A stretch of 42,029 bases of DNA from Oscillospiraceae bacterium (GTDB lineage Bacteria > Bacillota > Clostridia > Oscillospirales > Ruminococcaceae). Position 1 is the first letter of the stretch, and each line of letters opens with the position of its first letter. The notes below the pieces were generated by a model. The model saw nothing but the letters and a program-made list of their open reading frames with translations, did not search any database and was not told the DNA's origin. Location of the stretch: the NCBI GenBank assembly GCA_017399765.1, contig JAFQBH010000003.1:1-42029 (forward strand), in the 5' to 3' direction. The position numbers and the translations under genes are program-made. Positions 33,144-40,821 of the stretch are shown piece after piece.

Positions 33144-33376
33144 TGTTATTCCTCCTCGGTTTTATGATTATAACGAAATTCTGTATCTTTACAGAACGGA
33201 AAAATTTCAGGAATATTTTTATGGTAAAAGTTAATAATAAAGCCAAGTATTTAAGACATATTGTATCACCGAAAATTGTTTTATGCAACATTTAAAAACA
33301 AAAAACGGCAGATATTGCTATTTCTTTTTCCGGGTGATAAAATTAAAAACAGAAGACAAAAAGGCGGGCGAAAGTT
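33144..33376. other. Divergent intergenic region
   Basis: AT-rich gap between two divergent genes. GGAGGA before the minus-strand ATG is the ribosome site of the zinc-ribbon gene. I see no clear hairpin or RNA. Confidence 0.5.
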
Positions 33377-33874
33377 TTGGAAAAATGTGATGAAAAAAGC
33401 GTAAGAAATCAATACCGCGAAATTACAAAAAAGCTTATCGAAAAAGGGAAAACCATAACAACAATGGAAAGCTGCACTTCCGGCCAGATAGCAAGCCTTA
33501 TAACTGATACGGAAGGAGCTTCCGCGGTTATAAAGGGCGCTTTTGTGACATACAGCAACGAAGGAAAAATCATGCAGGGCGTTCCGGCGGAAACCATTGA
33601 TAAGTTCGGAGTGTATTCAAAGGAAACCGCCGCGGAAATGGCAAAAGCCTGCCGGAAAGCTTATAAAGCGGATATTGGCATCGGAATTACGGGAACTTTT
33701 GGAAATGCGGATCCGGATAATGCGGATTCCGTTCCGGGAAGGGTATTTTTTGCCTTCGATTTTTTTGAAGGAACAAAAACCTTTGAAAAAAATCTTCTTC
33801 ATCAAAAAAACCGCCTTGATTACAAAATGGCGATTGCGAAGGAGATTGCGGATGAGCTTGAAAAAATAATCTGA
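33377..33874 (+). CDS. pncC: CinA C-terminal domain / nicotinamide-nucleotide amidase
   Basis: The 165-residue protein is the stand-alone CinA C-terminal (PncC) domain: TMESCTSGQIASLITD with the catalytic Ser, GAFVTYSNEGKIMQGV, GVYSKETAAEMAKACR and IGITGTFG. It deamidates nicotinamide mononucleotide in NAD salvage. The usual TGIAGP motif reads TGTFGNAD. The likely start is TTG at 33377 with a weak GGCGGGCG site. Confidence 0.82.
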   Translation: MEKCDEKSVRNQYREITKKLIEKGKTITTMESCTSGQIASLITDTEGASAVIKGAFVTYSNEGKIMQGVPAETIDKFGVYSKETAAEMAKACRKAYKADIGIGITGTFGNADPDNADSVPGRVFFAFDFFEGTKTFEKNLLHQKNRLDYKMAIAKEIADELEKII

Positions 33875-33893
33875 AAGGCGAAAACAATAGAAT

Positions 33894-33935
33894 TATACTC
33901 AATAATTTGAGTATAGTCAAGAGTTTGAGTATGAT
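33894..33935 (+). promoter_or_regulatory. Promoter and operator of the small XRE gene
   Basis: TATACTCAA (33894-33902) and TTGAGTATA (33907-33915) form a perfect inverted repeat; TTGAGTAT recurs at 33925-33932. TTGAGT (33907-33912) and TATGAT (33930-33935), 17 bases apart, are the -35 and -10, so the operator covers the promoter. Confidence 0.7.
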
Positions 33936-33958
33936 ACTATAAAAACGGTGATGGACAA

Positions 33959-34159
33959 ATGATAAGTTACAAGCCGTTTTATGAAACGCTTTATAAAAAA
34001 GGAATAACGGAATATAACCTTATTTTTAAGCAAGGTTTTTCCGCGAACACTCTTCACAGAATTAAGAAAGGCGAAGCGATCAGCACAAAGACCCTTGATT
34101 CCCTTTGCTATGCCCTCGATTGCGAAGTTTCGGATATAATAAAATTCGAAAAAGAATAA
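33959..34159 (+). CDS. Small XRE-type helix-turn-helix protein
   Basis: The 66-residue protein is almost entirely a Cro-type helix-turn-helix (YNLIFKQGFSANTLHRIKKG, then TKTLDSLCYALDCEVSDII). It resembles the YozG/HTH_26 group. The palindromes on its promoter imply autorepression. A terminator follows directly, so it is alone. It may control neighbouring or islet genes. Confidence 0.8.
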   Translation: MISYKPFYETLYKKGITEYNLIFKQGFSANTLHRIKKGEAISTKTLDSLCYALDCEVSDIIKFEKE

Positions 34160-34160
34160 C

Positions 34161-34193
34161 CGCCCTTTGCATTAATGCAAGGGGCGTTTTTTT
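34161..34193 (+). terminator. Terminator of the small XRE gene
   Basis: CGCCCTTTGCAT (34161-34172) pairs with ATGCAAGGGGCG (34175-34186) with one G-T pair, followed by seven T. Confidence 0.9.
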
Positions 34194-34200
34194 ATCCTGA

Positions 34201-34257
34201 TTAAAATTAATCTTCGTCCTCTTCGGAGGGTTCTTCTCGGGAATGCCAAACTTTGTT
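34201..34257 (-). pseudogene. Divergent duplicate of the yebC 3' end
   Basis: The 24 bases at 34201-34224 are identical to 35088-35111 at the end of yebC. The frame continues to encode 16 residues, NKVWHSREEPSEEDED, against NNVWHSWEMPEEEDED at the YebC C-terminus (12 of 16 identical), including the same stop codon. Beyond the VWHS codons the similarity ends. It is a relic of a yebC gene end from a related genome or an earlier insertion. Confidence 0.8.
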
Positions 34258-34282
34258 TGCAAAAGTGTACTCTTACGAACAC

Positions 34283-34310
34283 AAAAAGGGCGGGAACACG
34301 TCCCAACCCT
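34283..34310 (-). terminator. Probable terminator of the DUF7010 gene
   Basis: On the minus strand GGG-TT-GGGA pairs with TCCC-G-CCC, followed by five T. Confidence 0.5.
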
Positions 34311-34362
34311 TAATAGTTGGATAAATTGAAGTTTTTTTAGTCTGTCAAAAGAACGGATTTTT

Positions 34363-34899
34363 CTACTTGTTATTGAACCTATGTAACTCGATAAACAGTG
34401 CAACAACAAATGCTATTTCTACTATTAAAAGTGTAATAGCAACAGCAAGTGTAGAAAACATACATCCTAACATCAGAGAAACGATGGGGATGATGATAGA
34501 AAAAAGACGGTAACTGATTGACTTATACAGCCACGAATATGGAAGTAGATGTGCGCCGAAAACCATTGCATATACCATTACCATCTTATCTGGTACAGCA
34601 CTAAATACCCACATTACAATCAACAGATACAAAAATTGATTGCAGGTAAACAGAAATCCCACGTTGCCAAGCGGATTGCTTTTTTCAAAAATATTGACCT
34701 TCAATAATTTACCTATCAACCAGGCAATCGGCATCAATGGACATGAGCAGCAAAACACAAGCATATTCTCTTGCTGTTGCGGCAAATCCAGCGCTATTAC
34801 AATTAATATCAGAGACCAAATAACAACCGATGCACAAATGAACGGCAATCCTTTTTTCTGCTTAAATGTTATATCATTTCTTAACTCTTCCAAGTTCAT
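34363..34899 (-). CDS. DUF7010 membrane protein
   Basis: The ATG at 34899 has GGAAGGG before it. The 178-residue protein matches the DUF7010 family: KKGLPFICASVVIWSLI, SCPLMPIAWLIGKLL, VPDKMVMVYAMVFGAHLLPY and SWLYKSISYR, with five or six membrane helices. Function is unknown. Codon usage differs from the neighbours and the gene is flanked by two copies of the yebC 3' end, so it looks acquired. Confidence 0.75.
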   Translation of the reverse strand: MNLEELRNDITFKQKKGLPFICASVVIWSLILIVIALDLPQQQENMLVFCCSCPLMPIAWLIGKLLKVNIFEKSNPLGNVGFLFTCNQFLYLLIVMWVFSAVPDKMVMVYAMVFGAHLLPYSWLYKSISYRLFSIIIPIVSLMLGCMFSTLAVAITLLIVEIAFVVALFIELHRFNNK

Positions 34900-35052
34900 C
34901 TTTGTATTCCCTTCCACATCAAATTCAAGTTTATCCAGCTGTTAAAACAAAATGGAGCAGAATCCCTTATGCCACAATTATAGCATATGATGTAGTAGTT
35001 TGTCACTACCGACTATCTTTACCGGCGCTGCGGAAAATTAGAATACAAAACA

Positions 35053-35083
35053 AAAAAAGCGGCTTAATAAAGCCGCTTTTTGC
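35053..35083 (-). terminator. Terminator of yebC
   Basis: AAAAAGCGGCT (35054-35064) pairs with AGCCGCTTTTT (35071-35081); T runs on both strands. Confidence 0.85.
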
Positions 35084-35093
35084 TGTTTTAAAA

Positions 35094-35837
35094 TTAATCT
35101 TCGTCCTCTTCTTCGGGCATTTCCCAGGAATGCCATACGTTGTTGACGTCGTCGTTATCTTCAAGTGCAGCAAGAAGTTTCTGCATTTTTACGATGGTGT
35201 CGGGGTCGGTGATGGCAGTGGTGGTCTGGGGAATGTAAGCAACGTCGGCGCTTTCGAAACGGTAGCCCATTTCATAAAGTGCGTCGCGGACGCCGGGGAA
35301 ATCGTTGGGAGCGGTGTAAATTTCTGCAACGCCGTCTTCATATTTGAAGTCTTCGCCGCCTGCTTCCATAACGTCTTCCATAAGTTTTTCTTCGTCAAGG
35401 TCTTCGTCGGCAATTACGATAAGGCCTTTGCGGTCGAACATAAAGGAAACGGAACCTGTCTGGCCAAGGTTGCCGCCGTATTTGGAGAAATAGCTGCGGA
35501 CGTCGCCGGCGGTTCTGTTGCGGTTATCGGTAAGAGTTTCTACGATAACTGCTACGCCGCAGGGACCGTAACCTTCGTAAGTGATTTCTTCGAAAGTGGT
35601 TTTGTCGCCGAGGCCGGCAGCTTTTTTGATGGATCTTTCGATGTTGTCGTTGGGAACGTTGTTTGCTTTTGCTTTAAGAATAAGAGCCTGGAGTTTGCTG
35701 TTGTTTGAGGGATCGGGGCCGCCTTCGCGAACTGCAACGGTGATTTCTTTACCGATTTTGGTAAAAACTTTGCCGCGGGCTGCGTCGATGCCTTCTTTTT
35801 TACGTTTGATGGTACTCCATTTGGAATGTCCGGACAT
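35094..35837 (-). CDS. yebC: YebC/TACO1-family translation or transcription regulator
   Basis: The 247-residue protein matches the YebC family from the start MSGHSKWSTIKRKKEG through ARGKVFTKIGKEI, GYGPCGVAVIVE and NRTAGDVRSYFSK. YebC proteins help ribosomes through difficult sequences such as polyproline and have also been linked to transcription. AGGAGAG precedes the ATG. Its 3' end is duplicated at 34201-34257. Confidence 0.95.
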   Translation of the reverse strand: MSGHSKWSTIKRKKEGIDAARGKVFTKIGKEITVAVREGGPDPSNNSKLQALILKAKANNVPNDNIERSIKKAAGLGDKTTFEEITYEGYGPCGVAVIVETLTDNRNRTAGDVRSYFSKYGGNLGQTGSVSFMFDRKGLIVIADEDLDEEKLMEDVMEAGGEDFKYEDGVAEIYTAPNDFPGVRDALYEMGYRFESADVAYIPQTTTAITDPDTIVKMQKLLAALEDNDDVNNVWHSWEMPEEEDED

Positions 35838-35914
35838 TATATATCTCTCCTTAGCGGGAAAATTATTTTACAGATTATTTTAACATATATATTTGGCTTT
35901 TGCAAGCCGTTTTA

Positions 35915-36766
35915 TCAAAGAATAAACTGCAGAACCGTTCCGGTGAGGACGGAAACGGCGAAAAGAAATCCGGTAAGGCGAAGACATTCAATTTTGTCAA
36001 CGTCGTTGCGGAAAAGAACAAGAAGACCGGTTCCGGCTCCGACGGAAAGTCCAGCAAATGCCGCGCCGAAAGAAATCGCCCCTTCTGCATAAAGCTGGGC
36101 GATGATTATGGAAGAAGCACAGTTCGGAATAAGCCCGACCATTCCGGCAACAAAAGGCTGGAAGAAGCTTTCATTTGCGATGAAAGCGGAAAAAGTTTCT
36201 TCGCCGACAAAATGTATGCAAACTTCGAGAGCAAACATCACAACAAAGATGAAAGCGAAGGTTTTTGCGGTATGGGCAAGGGTGCTTTTAAGAAGTCCGT
36301 GGTGGCCTTCGGTATGGCAATGGGAATGTTCCTCCACAACTTCCTCAAGCTCCTCTTTTGTGATGTTGAAAAGGCCGAACCGGTCAACAAGAAGCCCTGC
36401 TGCAATTGCAAGAACAAGCTTGGAACCGATGAGCGGAAGAATTTTTCCCGCGCTTTCCGGGTTGGAGATAAGAACAGGAATTGCCTCGTCACTTGTGGAA
36501 ATAAAAACCGCAAGCATTGTTCCGGCGGTGATTATTCTGTTGGAATAAAGGTTCGCCGCAACGACGGAAAAACCGCATTGGGGAACAATTCCGAGAAGGG
36601 CGCCGACGGCGGCTCCGGCTTTTCCGAATTTTGCAAGCCATGCGGCAAATTTTTCCGCGTGGCGGTGTTCAATAAATTCTATGAGCAGATATGCTCCGAA
36701 AAGGAACGGAAGCGACGAAGCGGCATGTTCAAGGGTATGGATAAAAATGTGTAAAAATTCGTGCAT
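35915..36766 (-). CDS. ArsP_2-type permease (putative metal or metalloid transporter)
   Basis: The 283-residue protein has about eight to ten membrane helices in two similar halves: LFGAYLLIEFIEHRH, GALLGIVPQCGFSVVAANLY and STSDEAIPVL in the first, GMVGLIPNCASSIIIAQLY and GLSVGAGTGLLVLFR in the second. A His-rich loop (EEHSHCHTEGHHG) lies between. The family is annotated as arsenic efflux or putative manganese transporter; the true substrate is uncertain. Confidence 0.8.
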   Translation of the reverse strand: MHEFLHIFIHTLEHAASSLPFLFGAYLLIEFIEHRHAEKFAAWLAKFGKAGAAVGALLGIVPQCGFSVVAANLYSNRIITAGTMLAVFISTSDEAIPVLISNPESAGKILPLIGSKLVLAIAAGLLVDRFGLFNITKEELEEVVEEHSHCHTEGHHGLLKSTLAHTAKTFAFIFVVMFALEVCIHFVGEETFSAFIANESFFQPFVAGMVGLIPNCASSIIIAQLYAEGAISFGAAFAGLSVGAGTGLLVLFRNDVDKIECLRLTGFLFAVSVLTGTVLQFIL

Positions 36767-36895
36767 ATTTTACCTCGATAAAAAGGGGATTTTCAGAATA
36801 TATATTATATTTTAAAAACGGCGGCCCAGTCAAGAATTTTTTGTTAATTTTAATAATAAATTTAATAAAAAAGTTTTTTGGGGGTTTTCGGAAAA

Positions 36896-37663
36896 ATGAA
36901 TTTTGATATAAACGATTATTCTCTTGGAAAAAGGCCCCTTTGGGCAATTTTTGCGGCGGCAATCATTTTTGCCGCTTTAGCTTTTTTTGTTTTCAACTGC
37001 GTTGCAATGGGCGAAGGAAGCCGCCTTTTGCCCGTTTATTCGGTGGAAACTCCGGAGAAAAAAGTTGCGGTGACTTTCAATTGCGCCTGGGAAGCGGAGG
37101 ATATTCCGGAAATTCTTGCAATTCTGGAAAAATATGAAGTGAAGGCGACGTTTTTTATCCTTGGGCAATGGGCAAAGGAAAATCCGGACGAAGTAAAAAT
37201 GATTGCAGAAGCGGGGCACGAAATCGGGACCCACAGCAACACCCACCCGGATATGGCGAAAATCACAATGGAAAAAGCGAGGGAAGAACTTTTGCGTTCC
37301 TGCGAATATATTGAAAAAGCCGGCGGCGGAAAGCCAAAACTTTTTCGTGCGCCAAGCGGTTCATATTCGGGCGAACTTATAAAAACCGCTTCGGAAATGG
37401 GTTTTATGACTATCCAATGGGATATCGACAGCCGGGACTGGAAGGACAAAACCGCCGCCGAAATGGTGGAAAGCGTTACAAAAAACGTTGGGAAAGGGAG
37501 CATTATCCTTTTCCATTCCGGAAAGGAAAACACACTTGAAGCTCTTCCGCAGATTCTCGAAATCCTTAAAAACGGAGGCTATGAATTCGTAAAAGTTTCG
37601 GAACTTGTTTATACGGAAAACTATACCATTGACCACACCGGAAGACAGTTTTTGTTAAAATAA
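36896..37663 (+). CDS. Polysaccharide deacetylase (PdaB/NodB family), membrane-anchored
   Basis: ATG at 36896 is preferred; GGGGG lies upstream. The 255-residue protein has one membrane helix (about 15-38) and a NodB domain. Motif 2 is HSNTHP (His113, His117) and FRAPSGSYS is the next motif; LFHSG ends it. Motif 1 reads TFNCAW where most members have TFD, so the usual catalytic Asp is Asn62. It may deacetylate peptidoglycan or spore wall, or be a modified relative. A 60-residue gene follows. Confidence 0.85.
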   Translation: MNFDINDYSLGKRPLWAIFAAAIIFAALAFFVFNCVAMGEGSRLLPVYSVETPEKKVAVTFNCAWEAEDIPEILAILEKYEVKATFFILGQWAKENPDEVKMIAEAGHEIGTHSNTHPDMAKITMEKAREELLRSCEYIEKAGGGKPKLFRAPSGSYSGELIKTASEMGFMTIQWDIDSRDWKDKTAAEMVESVTKNVGKGSIILFHSGKENTLEALPQILEILKNGGYEFVKVSELVYTENYTIDHTGRQFLLK

Positions 37664-37679
37664 AAAGGAGCCGGAATTC

Positions 37680-37862
37680 CTGGATTTTATCGAAAAAAGG
37701 AAGGCCGTTCTTGATAAAATCCAAAATGAACTTGGAATAAAACCTATGGAGGATCCTTTTGAAAACGTAAAAAAGCTCCAGGCGGAATTCGATTATTCAA
37801 AAATCCGTTTTACGGCGGAATATTACGATGTCCTCGGGCTTGAACTTCCGGAAGGAATTTAA
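37680..37862 (+). CDS. Small protein with probable CTG start
   Basis: AAGGAG (37665-37670) lies nine bases before CTG at 37680, which opens a 60-residue frame beginning DFIEKRKAVLDKIQNELGI after the start residue and containing AEYYDVLGLELPEGI at the end. There is no ATG, GTG or TTG at a suitable distance; the first internal ATG is residue 24. The codon pattern matches neighbouring genes, and a terminator follows eight bases after the stop. The frame starts 17 bases after the deacetylase stop, so they share an operon. I do not recognise the family. Confidence 0.6.
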   Translation: MDFIEKRKAVLDKIQNELGIKPMEDPFENVKKLQAEFDYSKIRFTAEYYDVLGLELPEGI

Positions 37863-37870
37863 GATATCAG

Positions 37871-37902
37871 AAAAAAGCGGCGGAATTTTCCGCCGCTTTT
37901 TT
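37871..37902 (+). terminator. Terminator after the small protein gene
   Basis: AAAAAAGCGGCGG (37871-37883) pairs with CCGCCGCTTTTTT (37890-37902) around six bases. Confidence 0.9.
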
Positions 37903-38057
37903 AAAATGAAATTTTGCATAAAAACCGCCAGTTTTTTGAATTTCCTGCAAATTTAAAGGAAAAAGGCCGTTTTTTCTTTGGATTCTATTGATTTTTGCAG
38001 GAACAGCTGATAAAATGAATTTCTAAAATCCTATTTTATAGTAAGGGGATGTTTTTT

Positions 38058-38933
38058 ATGAACAAAGACTTTTTACATAAAATTTCCGAAAATATGCACA
38101 GCTTTTCGAAAGGCCAGAAACGAATCGGAAACTTCATTCTTTCCCACTATGACAAAGCCGCTTTCATGACTGCGGCAAAACTCGGCGAATCCGTAGGCGT
38201 TTCCGAATCCACTGTTGTACGTTTTGCTTCCGAACTTGGTTATGACGGCTATCCGGAACTTCAGCATGCTCTTCAGGAAATGATCCGCAACCGCCTTACG
38301 ACTGTTCAGAGAATTGAAATCGCAAGCGACCGCATGAGCAATGCGGATGTGCTTACGAAAGTTCTTAATATGGATATAGAAAAAATCCGCCGCACGCTCG
38401 AGGACACTTCAAGCGAAGAATTCAACAAGGTTGCGGATACCATTGTTTCCGCAAAACACATCTATATTCTTGGTGTAAGAAGCTCTGCTTCTCTTGCAAG
38501 TTTTCTCAGCTTTTATTTTTACAAGATTTTTGATAACGTCCGCAACGTTGCAACTTCCAGCACAAGCGAAGTTTTCGAGCAGATTATGAACATCGGCGAA
38601 GGGGACGTTTTTATTGCCATAACTTTCCCAAGATACAGCAAAAGAACAATCAAAGCGGCAAAATTTGCCCACGATAAAGGGGCAACGGTAATTGCCATTA
38701 CCGACAGCCACAGCGCGCCGATTATTGAACACAGCGACAGAATTTTGCTTGCAAGAAGCGATATGGCTTCCTTTGCGGATTCCCTTGTTGCGCCCCTTTC
38801 TCTTATAAACGCGCTTATTGTTGCGATCGGAATTCGCCGCAGAAACGAAATTTCCGCAACTTTCAGCCAGCTTGAGAGAATCTGGTCCGAATATGAAGTT
38901 TATGAAAAGAGCGATGAGCATGAAAATTTATGA
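38058..38933 (+). CDS. MurR/RpiR-family transcriptional regulator
   Basis: ATG at 38058 is preferred, AAGGGG lying 11 bases before it; the ATG at 38049 is too close to that site. The 291-residue protein has an RpiR helix-turn-helix (FMTAAKLGESVGVSESTVVR) and a C-terminal SIS domain (VRSSASLASFLSFYF, ITFPRYSKRTIKAAKFAHDK), which binds phosphosugars. The sugar is not known. It overlaps the flavoprotein gene. Confidence 0.88.
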   Translation: MNKDFLHKISENMHSFSKGQKRIGNFILSHYDKAAFMTAAKLGESVGVSESTVVRFASELGYDGYPELQHALQEMIRNRLTTVQRIEIASDRMSNADVLTKVLNMDIEKIRRTLEDTSSEEFNKVADTIVSAKHIYILGVRSSASLASFLSFYFYKIFDNVRNVATSSTSEVFEQIMNIGEGDVFIAITFPRYSKRTIKAAKFAHDKGATVIAITDSHSAPIIEHSDRILLARSDMASFADSLVAPLSLINALIVAIGIRRRNEISATFSQLERIWSEYEVYEKSDEHENL

Positions 38934-40146
38934 TGTTATAATTGTCGGCGGCGGTGCAGCAGGCTGCGTTGCCGCAGGATATGCTGCCCAAAACGGAAAA
39001 AGCGTGCTCATTCTTGAGCGCAACCAAAGACCCGCAAGAAAAATTCTTGTTACCGGAAAAGGCCGCTGCAATGTGACCAACAACTGTGAACCGGAAGAAT
39101 TTTTTCGCCACGTTCGCAGCAACCCGCGTTTCCTTTACAGCGCGCTGAGCCGTTTTGCACCGAAACATACTATGGAACTTTTTGAAAAGCTTGGTGTTCC
39201 GCTTAAAACCGAAAGGGGAAGAAGGGTCTTTCCCGTTTCGGATAAGGCAATCGATATTGCCGATGCTCTTCAGCTTTTTATAAAAAACAAGAACGTTGAA
39301 ATTCGCCGTGGAAGGGCAAAAAGCCTTGTTTTTGAAGATAACGTGCTCAAAGGCGTGCTCGCGGAAAACGGAGATTTTTACCGTGCTCAAAAGGTGATCG
39401 TTTCAACCGGCGGGCTCAGCTATTCCGCAACCGGTTCCAGCGGCGACGGTTATGAACTTGCGAAACAGGCAGGGCACACAATTGTTCCCACAAGAGCTTC
39501 GCTTGTAGGAATTTATACCGCCGAAAACCTTTCGGAAGCGGCGGGACTTTCCCTTAAAAACGTAACTTTGCGGCTTTTTGACGCCAAAAAGAAAAAGCCG
39601 ATATATGAAGAACTTGGCGAAATGCTTATCACCCACGAAGGAATTTCCGGACCGCTGGTGCTCAGCGCAAGTTCATTTATGAGCACGGAAATTTCAAACT
39701 ATCGCCTTGAGCTTGACTTAAAGCCCGGTCTTTCCGCGGAAGAACTTGACGCAAGAATCCTCAGGGATTTTTCCGAAAAGAAAAACCGCGATTTCATAAA
39801 TTCTCTTGATGAACTTCTTCCGAGAAGTTTTATCCCCTACGTTGTTGAAAAAAGCGGAATCGAACCGGAAACAAAGGTAAACCAGATAACAAAAGCACAG
39901 CGCCTTGAACTTATTGCGGCGATAAAATCTTTCCCGATAAAACCGGTGGAACTCGGGGATATCGAAGGGGCGGTAATAACCGCCGGCGGTGTTTCCGTAA
40001 AGGAAATCGACCCGAAAACAATGGAATCAAAACTTTGTCCGGGGCTTTATTTCGCCGGGGAGGTAATCGACCTTGATGCGGAAACCGGAGGATATAACCT
40101 CCAGATTGCTTTTGCAACCGGTTATGCCGCCGGAACGGCGATTTAA
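38920..40146 (+). CDS. BaiN/HI0933-family FAD flavoprotein
   Basis: ATG at 38920 (or 38914) begins inside the rpiR end. The 408-residue protein has the dinucleotide-binding motif VIIVGGGAAGCVAAGYAA, KILVTGKGRCNVTN, STGGLSYSATGSSGDGY, and the ending FAGEVIDLDAETGGYNLQIA. This is the family of BaiN and of conserved flavoproteins often beside cmk in Clostridia. Reaction uncertain. Confidence 0.9.
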   Translation: MKIYDVIIVGGGAAGCVAAGYAAQNGKSVLILERNQRPARKILVTGKGRCNVTNNCEPEEFFRHVRSNPRFLYSALSRFAPKHTMELFEKLGVPLKTERGRRVFPVSDKAIDIADALQLFIKNKNVEIRRGRAKSLVFEDNVLKGVLAENGDFYRAQKVIVSTGGLSYSATGSSGDGYELAKQAGHTIVPTRASLVGIYTAENLSEAAGLSLKNVTLRLFDAKKKKPIYEELGEMLITHEGISGPLVLSASSFMSTEISNYRLELDLKPGLSAEELDARILRDFSEKKNRDFINSLDELLPRSFIPYVVEKSGIEPETKVNQITKAQRLELIAAIKSFPIKPVELGDIEGAVITAGGVSVKEIDPKTMESKLCPGLYFAGEVIDLDAETGGYNLQIAFATGYAAGTAI

Positions 40147-40158
40147 GGAGGAAAAATC

Positions 40159-40821
40159 ATGAAAATTGCAATAGACGGTCCTGCCGGAGCAGGAAAAAGC
40201 GCAACTGCAAAAGCCGTTGCAAAAGAGCTTGGGTTTATCTATGTCGATACCGGCGCACTTTACCGCGGAATCGGCCTTTACGTTATCCGAAAAGGCGCAA
40301 AACCTTCTTCGATTGAAGAGGTTGTTCCGCTTCTTGCGGAAATAAAAATCGAAATGCGCCATATCGAAGGTGAACAGCACATTTTCCTTAACGGAGAGGA
40401 CGTTTCCGGTCTTATAAGAACCGAATCCGTTTCCGCCGCGGCTTCGGACGTTTCCGCAATTCCTGCCGTAAGAGATTTTCTTTTTGATATGCAGCGGGAT
40501 ATTGCCGAGAAAAACGACGTTATAATGGACGGAAGGGATATCGGAACCGTTGTTCTTCCGGATGCGGAACTTAAAATTTTCCTTACCGCAAAGCCGGAAG
40601 TAAGGGCGGAACGCAGAGTTAAACAGCTTTTGGAAAAGGGAATTGAAACGAATTTTGACGACGTTCTTGCGGACGTTATCCAGCGCGATTATAACGATTC
40701 CCACAGGGATTTCCGTCCGCTTAAACTTGCGGAAGACGGAATCCTTCTCGATAACTCCGAACTCAGTTTCGAAGAAACTTTTGAAAAGATCATTTCCCTT
40801 GCAAAGGAGCGCATGGTTTGA
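40159..40821 (+). CDS. cmk: Cytidylate kinase
   Basis: The 220-residue enzyme has the P-loop IDGPAGAGKS, VDTGALYRG, MDGRDIGTVVLP and DYNDSHRDFRPL. It phosphorylates CMP and dCMP. AAGGAGG precedes the ATG 13 bases after the flavoprotein stop. It overlaps ispH by four bases. Confidence 0.96.
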   Translation: MKIAIDGPAGAGKSATAKAVAKELGFIYVDTGALYRGIGLYVIRKGAKPSSIEEVVPLLAEIKIEMRHIEGEQHIFLNGEDVSGLIRTESVSAAASDVSAIPAVRDFLFDMQRDIAEKNDVIMDGRDIGTVVLPDAELKIFLTAKPEVRAERRVKQLLEKGIETNFDDVLADVIQRDYNDSHRDFRPLKLAEDGILLDNSELSFEETFEKIISLAKERMV

